Below, one piece after another: positions 1 through 8,397 of a stretch of 64,000 bases of DNA. The position numbers and the translations under genes were made by a program. Origin of the DNA: Tissierella sp. MB52-C2 (lineage in GTDB: Bacteria > Bacillota > Clostridia > Tissierellales > Tissierellaceae); contig NZ_CP133261.1 of assembly GCF_030931715.1 (NCBI RefSeq), forward strand, positions 3,822,643 to 3,886,642, given 5' to 3'. How positions within the stretch are numbered: the stretch's first letter is position 1; every line of letters starts with the position of its first letter. The notes under the pieces were generated by a model. The model was not told where the DNA came from. It worked only from the letters and a program-made list of their open reading frames with translations, and made no database searches.

Positions 1-812
1 TAGACTTTTTAGTGGTACAGGATATATTCTTTACTGAAACTTGTGAACTAGCAGATGTAGTATTGCCGGCAGCGTCCTTTGCAGAAAAAGATGGTACTTT
101 CTCTAATACAGAGAGAAGGATACAAAGGGTGAGGAAGGCTGTTGAGCCAGTAGGTAGTGCAAAGGCAGACTGGGAAATACTAATGAATATAATGAATTTG
201 CTTGGCTATAATAAGAAATACTTTGAAACATCAGAAATAATGGATGAAATTGCATCTGTTACCCCTTCTTATGGTGGAATAGATTACAAAAGATTAGAAG
301 ATCGAATGGGAATTCAATGGCCTTGTCCAGATAAGAATCATCCTGGAACAAAATATCTCCATAAGGCTTCAATCGCTAGAGGTGTAGGATTATTTATGCC
401 ATCTGAACAGGTAAATAGTGCAGAAATGCCAGATGACGAATATCCATTTGTATTTACTACAGGTAGAATACTTTACCATTATCACACTAGAACCATGACA
501 GGTAGAGTTGATGGACTTAACAAAAAAGCTTCATCAAATTATGTTGAAATCAATGAAAATACTGCAAATAAAATGGGTATAGAGGAAGGAAATTTGGTAA
601 AGGTAACATCAAGGCGTGGAGAAGTTGTGGTGCCTGCAAAAATTACAGATATTATTGGTGAAAATGTACTATTTATGCCTTTCCATTTTGCAGAAGGAGC
701 TGCAAACTATCTTACAAATACGGCAATAGATCCAATAGCTAAAATACCTGAATTAAAAGTGGCAGCAGTAAAATTGGAAAAGGTAGACGAATCAGGGAGG
801 AAAGCAATTTGA
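1..812 (+). CDS. fdhA: Formate dehydrogenase catalytic subunit, C-terminal part (5' end outside window)
   Basis: The reading frame is open to the left edge (first full codon at base 3), so the gene begins before the window; the GTG at base 12 is internal. The first residues (LDFLVVQDIF, TETCELADVVLPAASFAEKDG) are the family signature of the fourth molybdopterin-binding segment of FdhA/FdhF-type formate dehydrogenases. The last 120 residues form the dinucleotide-binding beta-barrel domain (TGRILYHYHTRTMTGR, then a VKVTSRRGEV turn). Known role: interconversion of formate and CO2 on a bis-pterin Mo or W centre in the cytoplasm. The active-site Cys/Sec would lie upstream and cannot be seen. The stop overlaps the next gene by 4 bases, and fdhD and mobA follow, which fits a formate dehydrogenase assembly operon. 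A related molybdopterin oxidoreductase is a less likely alternative. Confidence 0.9.
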   Translation, partial: DFLVVQDIFFTETCELADVVLPAASFAEKDGTFSNTERRIQRVRKAVEPVGSAKADWEILMNIMNLLGYNKKYFETSEIMDEIASVTPSYGGIDYKRLEDRMGIQWPCPDKNHPGTKYLHKASIARGVGLFMPSEQVNSAEMPDDEYPFVFTTGRILYHYHTRTMTGRVDGLNKKASSNYVEINENTANKMGIEEGNLVKVTSRRGEVVVPAKITDIIGENVLFMPFHFAEGAANYLTNTAIDPIAKIPELKVAAVKLEKVDESGRKAI

Positions 813-1306
813 AAAGTTATGAACAAATTCTAAGATATGCTATGCAAATGGAACTAAACGGTCATAATTTCTTTAGAGAAAATGCAAAAAAGTTCAATGA
901 TCCTACTTCGGAAGCATTATTTATAAAATTAGCCAAGATAGAAATGGAGCACTATAACTACCTGGAAAGACAGTTAAATAGTTATATTGAAACTAAAAGC
1001 TTTGATATAAGTGAAGAAGTTATGAATAGGGAAGAAGATATATTTGAAGCGAGGGCAGAGGCAGAAAATATTGAAGCCACCTTGCAAGAGTCAGATATAC
1101 CAGACTTAACTATACTTAGAATGGCATATTTAATTGAGAAAGATTACAAGGAATTTTATACTAATGCTGCTGAAAATGCAGATGACGAAAATATAAAAGC
1201 TATATTCAAGAAACTTGCGTCTTGGGAAGAAGGACATGAGGAAATTTTCAAGACAGAATATGATAGAAGAATGAAAGAGTATATGACTCTTCCTTGGGGT
1301 GGTTAA
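809..1306 (+). CDS. Ferritin-like diiron protein (rubrerythrin-type fold, no rubredoxin domain)
   Basis: This 165-residue protein is predicted to be an all-helical ferritin-like bundle. The iron-ligand pattern is complete: a Glu in helix 1 (AMQMELNGHNFF), E-x2-H in helix 2 (KIEMEHYNYL), a Glu in helix 3 (LIEKDYKEFY) and E-x2-H in helix 4 (SWEEGHEEIF). It lacks the C-terminal rubredoxin Cys4 domain of classical rubrerythrin. It starts at a TTG inside the stop of the formate dehydrogenase gene, behind an AGGGAGG site, so the two are translationally coupled. Such proteins usually deal with peroxide or iron in anaerobes. A role in protecting or supplying the formate dehydrogenase is inferred from position only. 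Confidence 0.8.
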   Translation: MKSYEQILRYAMQMELNGHNFFRENAKKFNDPTSEALFIKLAKIEMEHYNYLERQLNSYIETKSFDISEEVMNREEDIFEARAEAENIEATLQESDIPDLTILRMAYLIEKDYKEFYTNAAENADDENIKAIFKKLASWEEGHEEIFKTEYDRRMKEYMTLPWGG

Positions 1307-1307
1307 A

Positions 1308-1799
1308 ATGTTTACAGTAGGTATAGTCACATCTTCAGATAAGGGATTTGTCGGAGAAAGAGAGGATAAATCTGGTGAGCTTATAGCTCAAATAGTTGAA
1401 GGTAAGGGCTATAAGGTAGAAAAGAAAATCATAGTTCCTGATGAAGAAGACATTATAATGAAGGAATTAATCTATATGGCAGACGTTTTAAAAGTAGATC
1501 TGATTCTGACTACTGGAGGAACTGGATTTAGCACTAGAGATGTAACTCCAGAAGCAACTATAAAAGTTTGTGATAAAATGGCAAATGGTATAGCTGAGGC
1601 TATAAGAAGCTATAGCCTCAGTATTACTTCAAGGGCCATGTTATCTAGGGCAGTATCAGGCATAAGATATAAAACTTTGATAATAAACTTACCTGGTAGT
1701 CCTAAAGCGGTAAAAGAAGCCTTAGATTATATATTAGACAGTGTTCATCATGGGTTAGAGATTCTAACAGATAAAGCCCATGATTGTGCCAGAAAATAA
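1308..1799 (+). CDS. mogA: MogA/MoaB-family molybdopterin adenylyltransferase
   Basis: The protein has the MogA/MoaB fold signature: an N-terminal VGIVTSSDKG strand-loop, the TTGGTGFSTRDVTPEAT pterin-binding loop near residues 67-83, and LPGSPKAVKEAL near residue 125. The family adenylylates molybdopterin before metal insertion by MoeA. I place the start at ATG 1308 because the GGGGTGG site ends just before it; an upstream in-frame GTG at 1299 lies within that site. The gene begins one base after the ferritin-like gene stops. MogA and MoaB cannot be separated confidently by eye; MoaB does the same job in many bacteria. Confidence 0.85.
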   Translation: MFTVGIVTSSDKGFVGEREDKSGELIAQIVEGKGYKVEKKIIVPDEEDIIMKELIYMADVLKVDLILTTGGTGFSTRDVTPEATIKVCDKMANGIAEAIRSYSLSITSRAMLSRAVSGIRYKTLIINLPGSPKAVKEALDYILDSVHHGLEILTDKAHDCARK

Positions 1800-1890
1800 T
1801 AAATGATGTATCTCTCATCCAGGATATAAAAGAGGATTTAATCTTTTAAATGTATATTGTTAATCGTTAATAGAAGGCTGGTGACTAAAG

Positions 1891-2493
1891 ATGAAGAAAT
1901 TTGGTACTGCTATAATACTTGCTGGTGGGAAAAGTTCTAGAATGGGATTTGATAAACAATTTCTCAAGATTGATGAGAGAAGACTTATGGAATCCCTTGT
2001 TCACAAACTAAATAGAGAGTTTGAAGAAATAATCATTGTTACTAACAAGCCAGAGTACTATATAGGATTTAGTAATAGAATAACTAAAGATATAATAGAA
2101 AGTGAAGGTCCATTAAGTGGAATACACGCAGGACTTAATTTCTCTTCATCAGAATATGCTTATGTAGTTGCCTGTGATATGCCAAATATTAATATGGATT
2201 ATGTTAGATTTATGAAAACTTCTATTGAAACCAAGAATATAGATGGATGTGTTACTAGATTTGGTAACTGGATAGAACCCTTTAGCAGCTTTTATTCTCG
2301 AGATATTATAAAAGATATAGAAGAACATTTATTATCTAATAGAAGGTCAATAAATTCTTTATTAGATAAGCTTAATATTCTATATATAGAAGAAAGTAAA
2401 GCAAGGGAGTTTAGTCCAAATTGGGATATGTTTATTAATTTAAATACTAAAGAAGATTTAAATAGTTATTTAAGTGGACTAGCAAATAGTTAG
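1891..2493 (+). CDS. mobA: Molybdenum cofactor guanylyltransferase MobA
   Basis: MobA attaches GMP to molybdopterin to make the dinucleotide cofactor used by formate dehydrogenases. The nucleotidyltransferase signature LAGGKSSRMGFDK is at residues 11-23, with GPLSGIHAGL near residue 72 and the metal-binding VACDMPN near residue 94. At 200 residues it has normal length. It lies 8 bases before fdhD and 90 bases after the mogA-type gene. Its last 37 codons have a decayed homologous copy at 8938-9057. Confidence 0.9.
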   Translation: MKKFGTAIILAGGKSSRMGFDKQFLKIDERRLMESLVHKLNREFEEIIIVTNKPEYYIGFSNRITKDIIESEGPLSGIHAGLNFSSSEYAYVVACDMPNINMDYVRFMKTSIETKNIDGCVTRFGNWIEPFSSFYSRDIIKDIEEHLLSNRRSINSLLDKLNILYIEESKAREFSPNWDMFINLNTKEDLNSYLSGLANS

Positions 2494-2501
2494 GTGATAC
2501 A

Positions 2502-3284
2502 ATGGATACTACTAAAAATATTGAAATATTAAGAGTAAAGGGCGATAGCATTACAAAGGAAGAAGATATTTTAATTATAGAACATCCCTTTACCATATTT
2601 CTAGATGATAAGGAAATAATAACTCTTTTATGTAGCCCAAAATCCCTTAAGGAGTTAACCATAGGGTTCCTTTATTCGGAGGGATTTATAGATAATATAT
2701 CTAATATAAAGGATATATATATAGACGAAGAAAAGGGAATAGCACATGTTTATTTATGGGAAAGAAAGTCTTTAGCTGAAAAGCTTCAAGGTAAAAGGAC
2801 TATAACATCTGGGTGTGGTAAAGGTACATTGTTTTATAATGTCCTAGATTCTTTTAAATCTGAGAAAATAAAAAAAACTTTAGATATAAAAATAGAAGAA
2901 ATTAAACATTTAGTTAAAGAATTTAATTATAAATCAGAGTTGTTTTTAAATACTGGAGGAGTACATAGTTGTGCTTTATGTAATAAATCTGGTATATTAA
3001 TATTCGAGGAAGATATTGGAAGACATAATGCACTTGATAAAATACTTGGTAGAGCATTTATGGATAATATGGATCTATCAGATAAACTTGTCTTAGTATC
3101 TGGAAGAATTTCCTCGGAAATGTTAATAAAAGTAGCAAAAAGAGGTATCCCAGTAATTGTTTCTCGGGCTGCTCCTACTAGCCTTTCTATTGAATTGGCT
3201 AGAGAGTTAAATATAATTATAGTAGGATTCGCAAGAGGAGAAAAAATGAACATTTATTCAAGTTTTCCGAGCTTTAACTTCTAA
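2502..3284 (+). CDS. fdhD: Formate dehydrogenase sulfurtransferase FdhD
   Basis: FdhD passes sulfur from a cysteine desulfurase to the Mo/W centre of formate dehydrogenase and is required for its activity. Family marks are TSGCGKGTLF near residue 104, the functional CxxC in GVHSCALC near residues 151-158, EDIGRHNALDKILGR, and the C-terminal SGRISSEM, SRAAPTSLSIELA and GFARGEKMNIYS blocks. The length of 260 residues is typical. The start is ATG with an AGGTGAT site 3 bases upstream, an arrangement repeated at many genes in this window. Confidence 0.93.
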   Translation: MDTTKNIEILRVKGDSITKEEDILIIEHPFTIFLDDKEIITLLCSPKSLKELTIGFLYSEGFIDNISNIKDIYIDEEKGIAHVYLWERKSLAEKLQGKRTITSGCGKGTLFYNVLDSFKSEKIKKTLDIKIEEIKHLVKEFNYKSELFLNTGGVHSCALCNKSGILIFEEDIGRHNALDKILGRAFMDNMDLSDKLVLVSGRISSEMLIKVAKRGIPVIVSRAAPTSLSIELARELNIIIVGFARGEKMNIYSSFPSFNF

Positions 3285-3310
3285 AGCAGATAATTGCATC
3301 TAGTTATGAA

Positions 3311-3403
3311 GTAAAAGCCTATGGGTAAAGAAAGAAATTTCTTTACCTCCCGTGTTTGGAAAGGAAGATGTATTAACAGCCTTTCTTTAGGCTGCTTTTT
3401 TTT
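3311..3403 (+). promoter_or_regulatory. Probable Moco/Tuco (molybdenum/tungsten cofactor) riboswitch ahead of tupA
   Basis: The 139-base leader between fdhD and tupA is highly structured. A 10-bp stem at 3324-3333/3338-3347 is capped by a GAAA tetraloop. It is followed by ACCTCCCGTG and TTGGAAAGG, which resemble conserved segments I associate with the Moco/Tuco class. AGCCTA at 3316-3321 can pair with TAGGCT at 3388-3393, closing the domain. That same 3' strand also forms the terminator stem at 3377-3394, so the two folds exclude each other. Location before a tungstate transporter fits the class. Assignment rests on motif and context, not on a covariance model. Confidence 0.6.
3377..3403 (+). 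terminator. Intrinsic terminator in the tupA leader (likely attenuator)
   Basis: CAGCCT (3377-3382) pairs with AGGCTG (3389-3394) around a TTCTTT loop, followed by CT8 (3395-3403). It ends 13 bases before the tupA ribosome binding site, as expected for transcriptional attenuation rather than simple termination of fdhD. Confidence 0.8.
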
Positions 3404-3432
3404 CCCAAGAATTTAAAAGGAGAGTGGTATTT

Positions 3433-4314
3433 ATGAAAAAATCTTTAGCATTATTACTTACCCTCTTGCTAATCATTACTACAGCAGCATGTGCACCAAA
3501 GACAGAAGTTCCACAGGAAACAGATGTAACACAAGAACCGTCAGAAACAATTGAAACAGATAGTCCAGTAGAACCTAATGGAAGGATTATCCTATCAACA
3601 ACTACATCTACTCAGGACTCAGGACTATTAGATTATTTACTTCCAATATTCACTGAGGAAACAGGTATAGAAGTAAATACTATTGCAGTAGGTACAGGTA
3701 AGGCATTACAAATGGGTAAAGATGGAGAAGCAGACGTACTTTTAGTTCATGCTAAGGCAGATGAATTAACATTTGTAGAGGAAGGACATGGAACAGAAAG
3801 ACGAGATGTAATGTATAATGACTTTATCTTAGTAGGGCCTAAATCAGGAGAAATTGAGAAAAACAAAGATATAGTGGGAGCACTGAAAAATATTAGTGAA
3901 AAGGAACTTGTATTTGTATCTAGAGGAGATGATTCTGGTACACATAAAAAAGAATTAGGTATCTGGAAAGTAGCTGGAATTGAACCAGCAGGAGAATGGT
4001 ATCTAGAAGCAGGAGCAGGTATGGGAGATGTACTTAAGATAGCTAATGAAAAGCAAGGCTATACTATAGCCGATAGAGCTACTTATTTAAGTATGAAAGA
4101 CAATCTTGAATTAGAGATTGTAGTAGAGGGAGATGAAAATCTACTTAACCAATATGGAGTAATACCAGTTAATCCAGAGAAAAATGAAAATATCAATGGT
4201 GAAGGTGCAGTAGAATTTATGAACTGGATAACTTCAGAAAGAGGACAAGCTTTAGTTAAAGAATATGGCATAGAAGAATATGGAGAATCTTTATTTATAC
4301 CAAATGCTGAGTAA
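3433..4314 (+). CDS. tupA: Tungstate ABC transporter substrate-binding lipoprotein TupA
   Basis: TupA captures tungstate outside the cell for TupBC. The N-terminus is a lipoprotein signal with a hydrophobic core and lipobox TAAC (Cys20), followed by a Glu/Thr/Pro-rich linker. The TupA signature TTTSTQDSG starts the mature domain near residue 54, and SRGDDSGTHKKE near residue 178 is also characteristic of the WtpA/TupA oxyanion group. ATG 3433 is preferred over GTG 3424, since AAAGGAGAG precedes it by 9 bases. The gene sits behind the putative riboswitch and 197 bases before tupB, separated by a repeat. Confidence 0.9.
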   Translation: MKKSLALLLTLLLIITTAACAPKTEVPQETDVTQEPSETIETDSPVEPNGRIILSTTTSTQDSGLLDYLLPIFTEETGIEVNTIAVGTGKALQMGKDGEADVLLVHAKADELTFVEEGHGTERRDVMYNDFILVGPKSGEIEKNKDIVGALKNISEKELVFVSRGDDSGTHKKELGIWKVAGIEPAGEWYLEAGAGMGDVLKIANEKQGYTIADRATYLSMKDNLELEIVVEGDENLLNQYGVIPVNPEKNENINGEGAVEFMNWITSERGQALVKEYGIEEYGESLFIPNAE

Positions 4315-4323
4315 TCATAATAA

Positions 4324-4490
4324 ATAACTAATGGTAAATGGTGGATAGTTTAAGACAGTGAATAGCCAATAGTGGATAGTTTTTAAAATATAGAAGATGA
4401 AATATCTTTTCGAATTTTTAATTATTAGTTATTCACTATTAGCTGTTACTATCTTTTAACTATTCACTATTAGTTTTTAGTTGATAATTG
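4324..4490. repeat. Imperfect palindromic repeat built from AATAGTGAATAG-like units
   Basis: The gap between tupA and tupB contains several copies of a short unit. On the left they read GGTGGATAG, AGTGAATAG and AGTGGATAG; on the right the reverse complement TATTCACTATTAG occurs twice (about 4430-4442 and 4460-4472). The arms could fold into a long imperfect hairpin. It looks like a degenerate dispersed palindromic element; no coding content is visible. Confidence 0.55.
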
Positions 4491-4511
4491 CTTTTGATGG
4501 GGTGAAAAACT

Positions 4512-5201
4512 ATGGATTATATATTACAGGGTTTTAAAGAAGCAATAAAACTTTTAATTACGCTTGATAAAGAAATTTTTAAAATAGTATTTCTATCTAT
4601 TATTGTATCTACTTCTGCTACAATTCTTGCTTCTTTAATATCTATTCCCCTAGGAATATATTTTGGAATTAAAAAATTTAGAGGTAAGAAATTATTTTCT
4701 AGAATTACATATACAATGATGAGTATTCCCTCAGTAGTGGTTGGGCTTATAGTAGCTATAATTCTTTCGAGAAGAGGACCCTTTGGATATTTAGATCTAT
4801 TATATACTAAAAATGCCATGATAATAGCTCAAACTTTATTAGTAATGCCTTTAATTTTTGGCCTTAGTTATGGACTAGCTAAAAGTAGAGGAGGAGCAAT
4901 TGAAAAGGTAGCCTTTACATTAGGTGCTAACAAATGGGATACTATAATCTTAATTATTAGAGAACTAAAGATTGATATTATGGTAAATGTTGCTACAGCC
5001 TTTTCAAGGGCTATATCAGAAGTAGGAGCTGTAATGATAGTAGGTGGTAACATAAAGGGATACACAAGAGTTATAACAACTACTATTTCTATGATGAACT
5101 CTATGGGAGACTATCCTATGGCCATAGCCCTAGGAATTGTACTACTTCTTATATCATTTATAATACATAGTATAATATATTCCTATAGCCAGGAGGAATA
5201 A
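4512..5201 (+). CDS. tupB: Tungstate ABC transporter permease TupB
   Basis: This 229-residue membrane protein has about five hydrophobic segments. The cytoplasmic coupling loop contains the EAA-like motif AFTLGANKWDTIILI (from residue 137), followed by SRAISEVGAVMIVGGNIKGYTR, typical of tungstate and molybdate permeases. It forms the membrane channel partner of TupA and TupC. One base separates it from tupC, so the two are surely co-transcribed. Confidence 0.9.
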   Translation: MDYILQGFKEAIKLLITLDKEIFKIVFLSIIVSTSATILASLISIPLGIYFGIKKFRGKKLFSRITYTMMSIPSVVVGLIVAIILSRRGPFGYLDLLYTKNAMIIAQTLLVMPLIFGLSYGLAKSRGGAIEKVAFTLGANKWDTIILIIRELKIDIMVNVATAFSRAISEVGAVMIVGGNIKGYTRVITTTISMMNSMGDYPMAIALGIVLLLISFIIHSIIYSYSQEE

Positions 5202-5202
5202 T

Positions 5203-5814
5203 ATGGAGATAAAAATTAAAAATTTAAAGAAATATTATGGAGAAAGACAAATATTAAATATAGAAGAGATGTTTATAGAAAGAGGAAAGATTACAGGTAT
5301 CACAGGATCTAATGGATGTGGGAAGACAACTCTATTAGGTATAATATCTGGATTAGATAAGGAATATAGTGGCATTGTTACATATAATGGGATTAAACTT
5401 AATAAAGAAATTATAAATAATATGACTATAGTATTTCAAAAACCTTATTTATTTAGAAGAACAGTATATGAAAATATCGAATATCCATTAAAGGTTAGAG
5501 GTGGAGATAAAAAAGAAAATAAAAATCTAGTTATGGATATAATAAAACGTCTTGAAATAGAGGATTTAATAAATAAAAAGGCACATTTATTATCTGGAGG
5601 AGAGTCTCAAAAAGTGACACTGGCCAGAGCCTTGGTATTTAAACCTAAACTGCTTTTATTGGATGAGCCAACATCAAATATAGATCCAGCTGCTATTGAG
5701 GTTTTAGAAAGAGAAATTATAAGGTTCAATAAAGAAACGAATAGCACTATAGTTATAGTAACTCATAATATGGACCAAAGTAAAAGACTTGGTCAAAGAA
5801 TAATAGAGATGTAA
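5203..5814 (+). CDS. tupC: Tungstate ABC transporter ATPase TupC
   Basis: This is a compact ABC ATPase of 203 residues. It has Walker A GSNGCGKTT (about residue 36), Q-loop VFQKPYLF, signature LSGGESQKVTLARAL, Walker B LLLLDEPTSNID and H-loop VTHN. It has no C-terminal regulatory domain, as is usual for TupC. It energises tungstate uptake with TupA and TupB. Its stop codon lies inside a bidirectional terminator shared with modC. Confidence 0.9.
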   Translation: MEIKIKNLKKYYGERQILNIEEMFIERGKITGITGSNGCGKTTLLGIISGLDKEYSGIVTYNGIKLNKEIINNMTIVFQKPYLFRRTVYENIEYPLKVRGGDKKENKNLVMDIIKRLEIEDLINKKAHLLSGGESQKVTLARALVFKPKLLLLDEPTSNIDPAAIEVLEREIIRFNKETNSTIVIVTHNMDQSKRLGQRIIEM

Positions 5815-5849
5815 ATGAACCACTATAATTCAATTATAGTGGTTCATTT
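5813..5849. terminator. Bidirectional terminator between tupC and modC
   Basis: The 18-base arms (5813-5830 and 5832-5849) are perfectly complementary around one central base. The hairpin includes the tupC stop codon and the last base of the convergent modC gene. The arms end in ATTT/AAAT, giving a short U tract in each direction. Confidence 0.75.
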
Positions 5850-6904
5850 CAATATAGCAGCAATATATCTTCTTTATTAAGCCCTATGGAAAGAGAGTCT
5901 ATAGAGTTAAAATCATAATTATATAGTTCTTCTTTAGGAATATTCATATAAATATATGAACTAGGACCTTCCGTATTCTCCCTAGATAAAACTAAAGTAT
6001 AGAATAATAAGCTTTCTACTCTATCTATGATTTTAAAATTAAAAGTATTTATAGATTTAGAGTTTAAAGAAGATCTAATATTCTGTTCATGTATTGCAAC
6101 ATATTTAATATTATTTTTTACTAGCTCATTACATTCTAGCTGAATATCCCAATCAATAGCATGAATTTTATTTATATCAACTTTTTTTGCTCTTGAGATA
6201 TTTTTATATCCTGCTAGAATAGCAGAATTGAAGGTTTGTGGTCTATTGAAGAAATTCGTTTTTTCATTTACTTCTTCTATTCTTCCATTATTTAATACAG
6301 CAATTTTGTCACATATTTTATAGACTTCATCTTTATTATGAGATACATATAAAGTGCTGCCCTTATGTTCCTTCAAGATAGAAATAAGTTCACTTTCCAT
6401 CTGCCATTTTAAATGTTCATCTAAAGCTGAAAATGGTTCATCTAACATCAAAAGCTCAGGTCTATTGACTAGCATTCTTGCTAAGGCTACTCTTTGCTGT
6501 TGTCCCCCAGATAATTGATGGGGATAGTTCCTCTCCAAACCTTCTAAGGAAAAACTTTTTATCTTTTCTTTTATAATTTCTTTTTTACTAATCTCATTTT
6601 TAGGTACTCCTATGGCTATGTTTTCTTCCAAGGTCATATTGGGAAAGAGTGCATAGCTTTGAAATAACAATCCAACTTTTCTATTTTGAGGTAATAGATT
6701 AATTTTCTTTTTGCTATGAAAAAGGACTCTGTTATTTAACACTATTTCTCCTTCATCAGGTTTCTCAATTCCAGCAATACATTTTAATGTCATACTTTTT
6801 CCACAGCCAGATGCTCCTAAAAGAGCTAAAGTTTCTCCCTTTGCTTCAAATTCTACATCTAATGTAAAATTTCCTAATTTCTTTTTTATTTTAGCATAAA
6901 GAAT
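5849..6904 (-). CDS. modC: Molybdate ABC transporter ATPase ModC (apparent ATT start)
   Basis: ModC powers molybdate import with ModAB. From the first in-frame ATG (6793) the protein would lack its Walker A motif, but the frame is open upstream and encodes GASGCGKS directly before that Met. Reading back to ATT at 6904 gives an N-terminus aligned with normal ModC (LYAKIKKKLGNF after the start). An AGGGAGG site lies 8 bases before this ATT. Other motifs are Q-loop LLFQSYALFP, signature LSGGQQQRVALARML, Walker B LLMLDEPFSALD and VSHNKDE. A C-terminal TOBE-like region follows, giving 351 residues. The gene starts one base after modB stops. A sequencing error near the start is the alternative. Confidence 0.85.
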   Translation of the reverse strand: MLYAKIKKKLGNFTLDVEFEAKGETLALLGASGCGKSMTLKCIAGIEKPDEGEIVLNNRVLFHSKKKINLLPQNRKVGLLFQSYALFPNMTLEENIAIGVPKNEISKKEIIKEKIKSFSLEGLERNYPHQLSGGQQQRVALARMLVNRPELLMLDEPFSALDEHLKWQMESELISILKEHKGSTLYVSHNKDEVYKICDKIAVLNNGRIEEVNEKTNFFNRPQTFNSAILAGYKNISRAKKVDINKIHAIDWDIQLECNELVKNNIKYVAIHEQNIRSSLNSKSINTFNFKIIDRVESLLFYTLVLSRENTEGPSSYIYMNIPKEELYNYDFNSIDSLSIGLNKEDILLLY

Positions 6905-6905
6905 A

Positions 6906-7580
6906 TTAATTACCTCCCTTCCCAGCCTTGTTGATTTTCATAGTTTCAAACTTATTCATAATCAATATAGAAATGAAAGATATTGTAACCATTATAATAA
7001 CCCATTTGTAGGCTAAAGTTCTATTTCCAGCTTGAACAGCACTGTATACTGCCACTGCCATGGTTTGAGTTTTGCCTGGAATATTTCCTGCCAACATAAT
7101 GGTAGCACCAAATTCTCCTAAAGCTCTTGCAAAAGCTAAAACTGTTCCAGCAATAATACTAGAAAAGCTATTAGGTAACATAACTTTTAGAAATATTTCA
7201 TGTTCAGTTAAACCTAAAGTTCTAGCCACATAAATCATGTTTTTATCTAGCTGCTCAAAGGCACCCCTTGCAGTTCTATACATTAATGGAAAAGACACCA
7301 CTGTAGATGCTATGATAGTTGCAGAGCCAGAAAATACAATAGAAACATTGTAAAGTTCTAATAGTTTACCAATCAAGCTATTTTTGCCTAGAAAAACTAA
7401 AAGAAAAAAACCAACTACAGTAGGAGGTAATACTAATGGCAGTGTTAATACCCCATCAATTAGACCTTTAAATCTTTTTAATTTTGTAGTCAAATAGGCA
7501 ATATAAATACCTAAAATAAAAGTAATAATAGTAGATATAATTGCTGCTTTTAGTGATAGTAGGAGAGGAAAATAACTCAT
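6906..7580 (-). CDS. modB: Molybdate ABC transporter permease ModB
   Basis: The protein is 224 residues with about five membrane segments. LTLPLVLPPTVVGFFLL and the coupling loop VARTLGLTEHEIFLKVMLPNS, followed by ARALGEFGATIMLAGNIPGKTQTM, are hallmark ModB sequences. It forms the molybdate channel with ModC and ModA. It lies 9 bases after modA and one base before the ATT start of modC. Confidence 0.93.
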   Translation of the reverse strand: MSYFPLLLSLKAAIISTIITFILGIYIAYLTTKLKRFKGLIDGVLTLPLVLPPTVVGFFLLVFLGKNSLIGKLLELYNVSIVFSGSATIIASTVVSFPLMYRTARGAFEQLDKNMIYVARTLGLTEHEIFLKVMLPNSFSSIIAGTVLAFARALGEFGATIMLAGNIPGKTQTMAVAVYSAVQAGNRTLAYKWVIIMVTISFISILIMNKFETMKINKAGKGGN

Positions 7581-7589
7581 ATTATCTTC

Positions 7590-8369
7590 CTATTTCATAG
7601 AAAAACCATATTTTTCAAATAGTTTTATAGCTTCATCAGTTGATAAAAAATCTAAGAATTTCTTTCCACTATCTACATTTTCACTAGATTTAACTACTGC
7701 CACAGGGTAGGTAACTTCTTTATGGCTATCTTCTGGTGCCTCTGTAATTATTTTTATCTTGTCCGATGTAAATGCATCGGTTGCATAAACAATACCACAG
7801 TCAACTTCTCCACTTTCAACCCAAGTAAGTACAGTTCTAACATCATTACCTAATACTAACTTTGGATTTACATCATCTAGTATATTCATATTCGTAAATA
7901 TTTCTTCACTATATTGTCCCACAGGAACATTTCCAGGATCACCTATGGCAATTTTCTTAACACTATCTGCTGTTAAATCTTGAAAGGATTTTGTATCTAT
8001 AGTGCTATTAGAAGGTGTAATAAGTACAACTTTATTCACTAATAATGTTTTTCTCGTATCATTTACAATCAGATCTTTTTCTTCTAAGGCTGTCATTTGT
8101 TTTTCTGCTGCTGACATGAATATATCAACGGGAGCTCCTTCTTCTATTTGAGCCTGTAATGCTCCAGAACTACCAAAGGTAAAAATAAGAGTTGTTTCAG
8201 GTTCCACAGTTTTATACACTTCACTTAATTCTTCTAAAACATCTGTTAAACTTGCAGCGGCGGAAACTAATAGCTCTACCTTTTCCTTTGGTTTTTGACT
8301 ACATCCAACTAAAGATGACATAACTAATACACTTACTAATAATAAAACTACTACTTTTTTAAAACTCAT
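7590..8369 (-). CDS. modA: Molybdate ABC transporter binding lipoprotein ModA
   Basis: ModA binds molybdate outside the membrane. A lipoprotein signal ends at lipobox LVGC (Cys23). The mature domain begins with VSAAASLTDVLEEL, and TFGSSGALQAQIEEGAPVDIF near residue 65 and EVDCGIVYATDA near residue 187 are ModA ligand-site blocks. The start is an ATG behind AAGGAGGACG. It is the first gene of modABC, with a promoter-like segment and dyad 30-80 bases upstream. Confidence 0.92.
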   Translation of the reverse strand: MSFKKVVVLLLVSVLVMSSLVGCSQKPKEKVELLVSAAASLTDVLEELSEVYKTVEPETTLIFTFGSSGALQAQIEEGAPVDIFMSAAEKQMTALEEKDLIVNDTRKTLLVNKVVLITPSNSTIDTKSFQDLTADSVKKIAIGDPGNVPVGQYSEEIFTNMNILDDVNPKLVLGNDVRTVLTWVESGEVDCGIVYATDAFTSDKIKIITEAPEDSHKEVTYPVAVVKSSENVDSGKKFLDFLSTDEAIKLFEKYGFSMK

Positions 8370-8397
8370 TTTAACGTCCTCCTTTTATTTATATCTA

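Noticed and set aside
12-812. A complete gene starting at GTG 12
   Set aside because: The frame stays open to the window edge, and the residues before the GTG continue the formate dehydrogenase motif, so the gene is cut by the window.
5849-6793. modC as a truncated ABC ATPase lacking Walker A
   Set aside because: Walker A is encoded in frame directly upstream of the first ATG, so the gene is intact with an unusual start.
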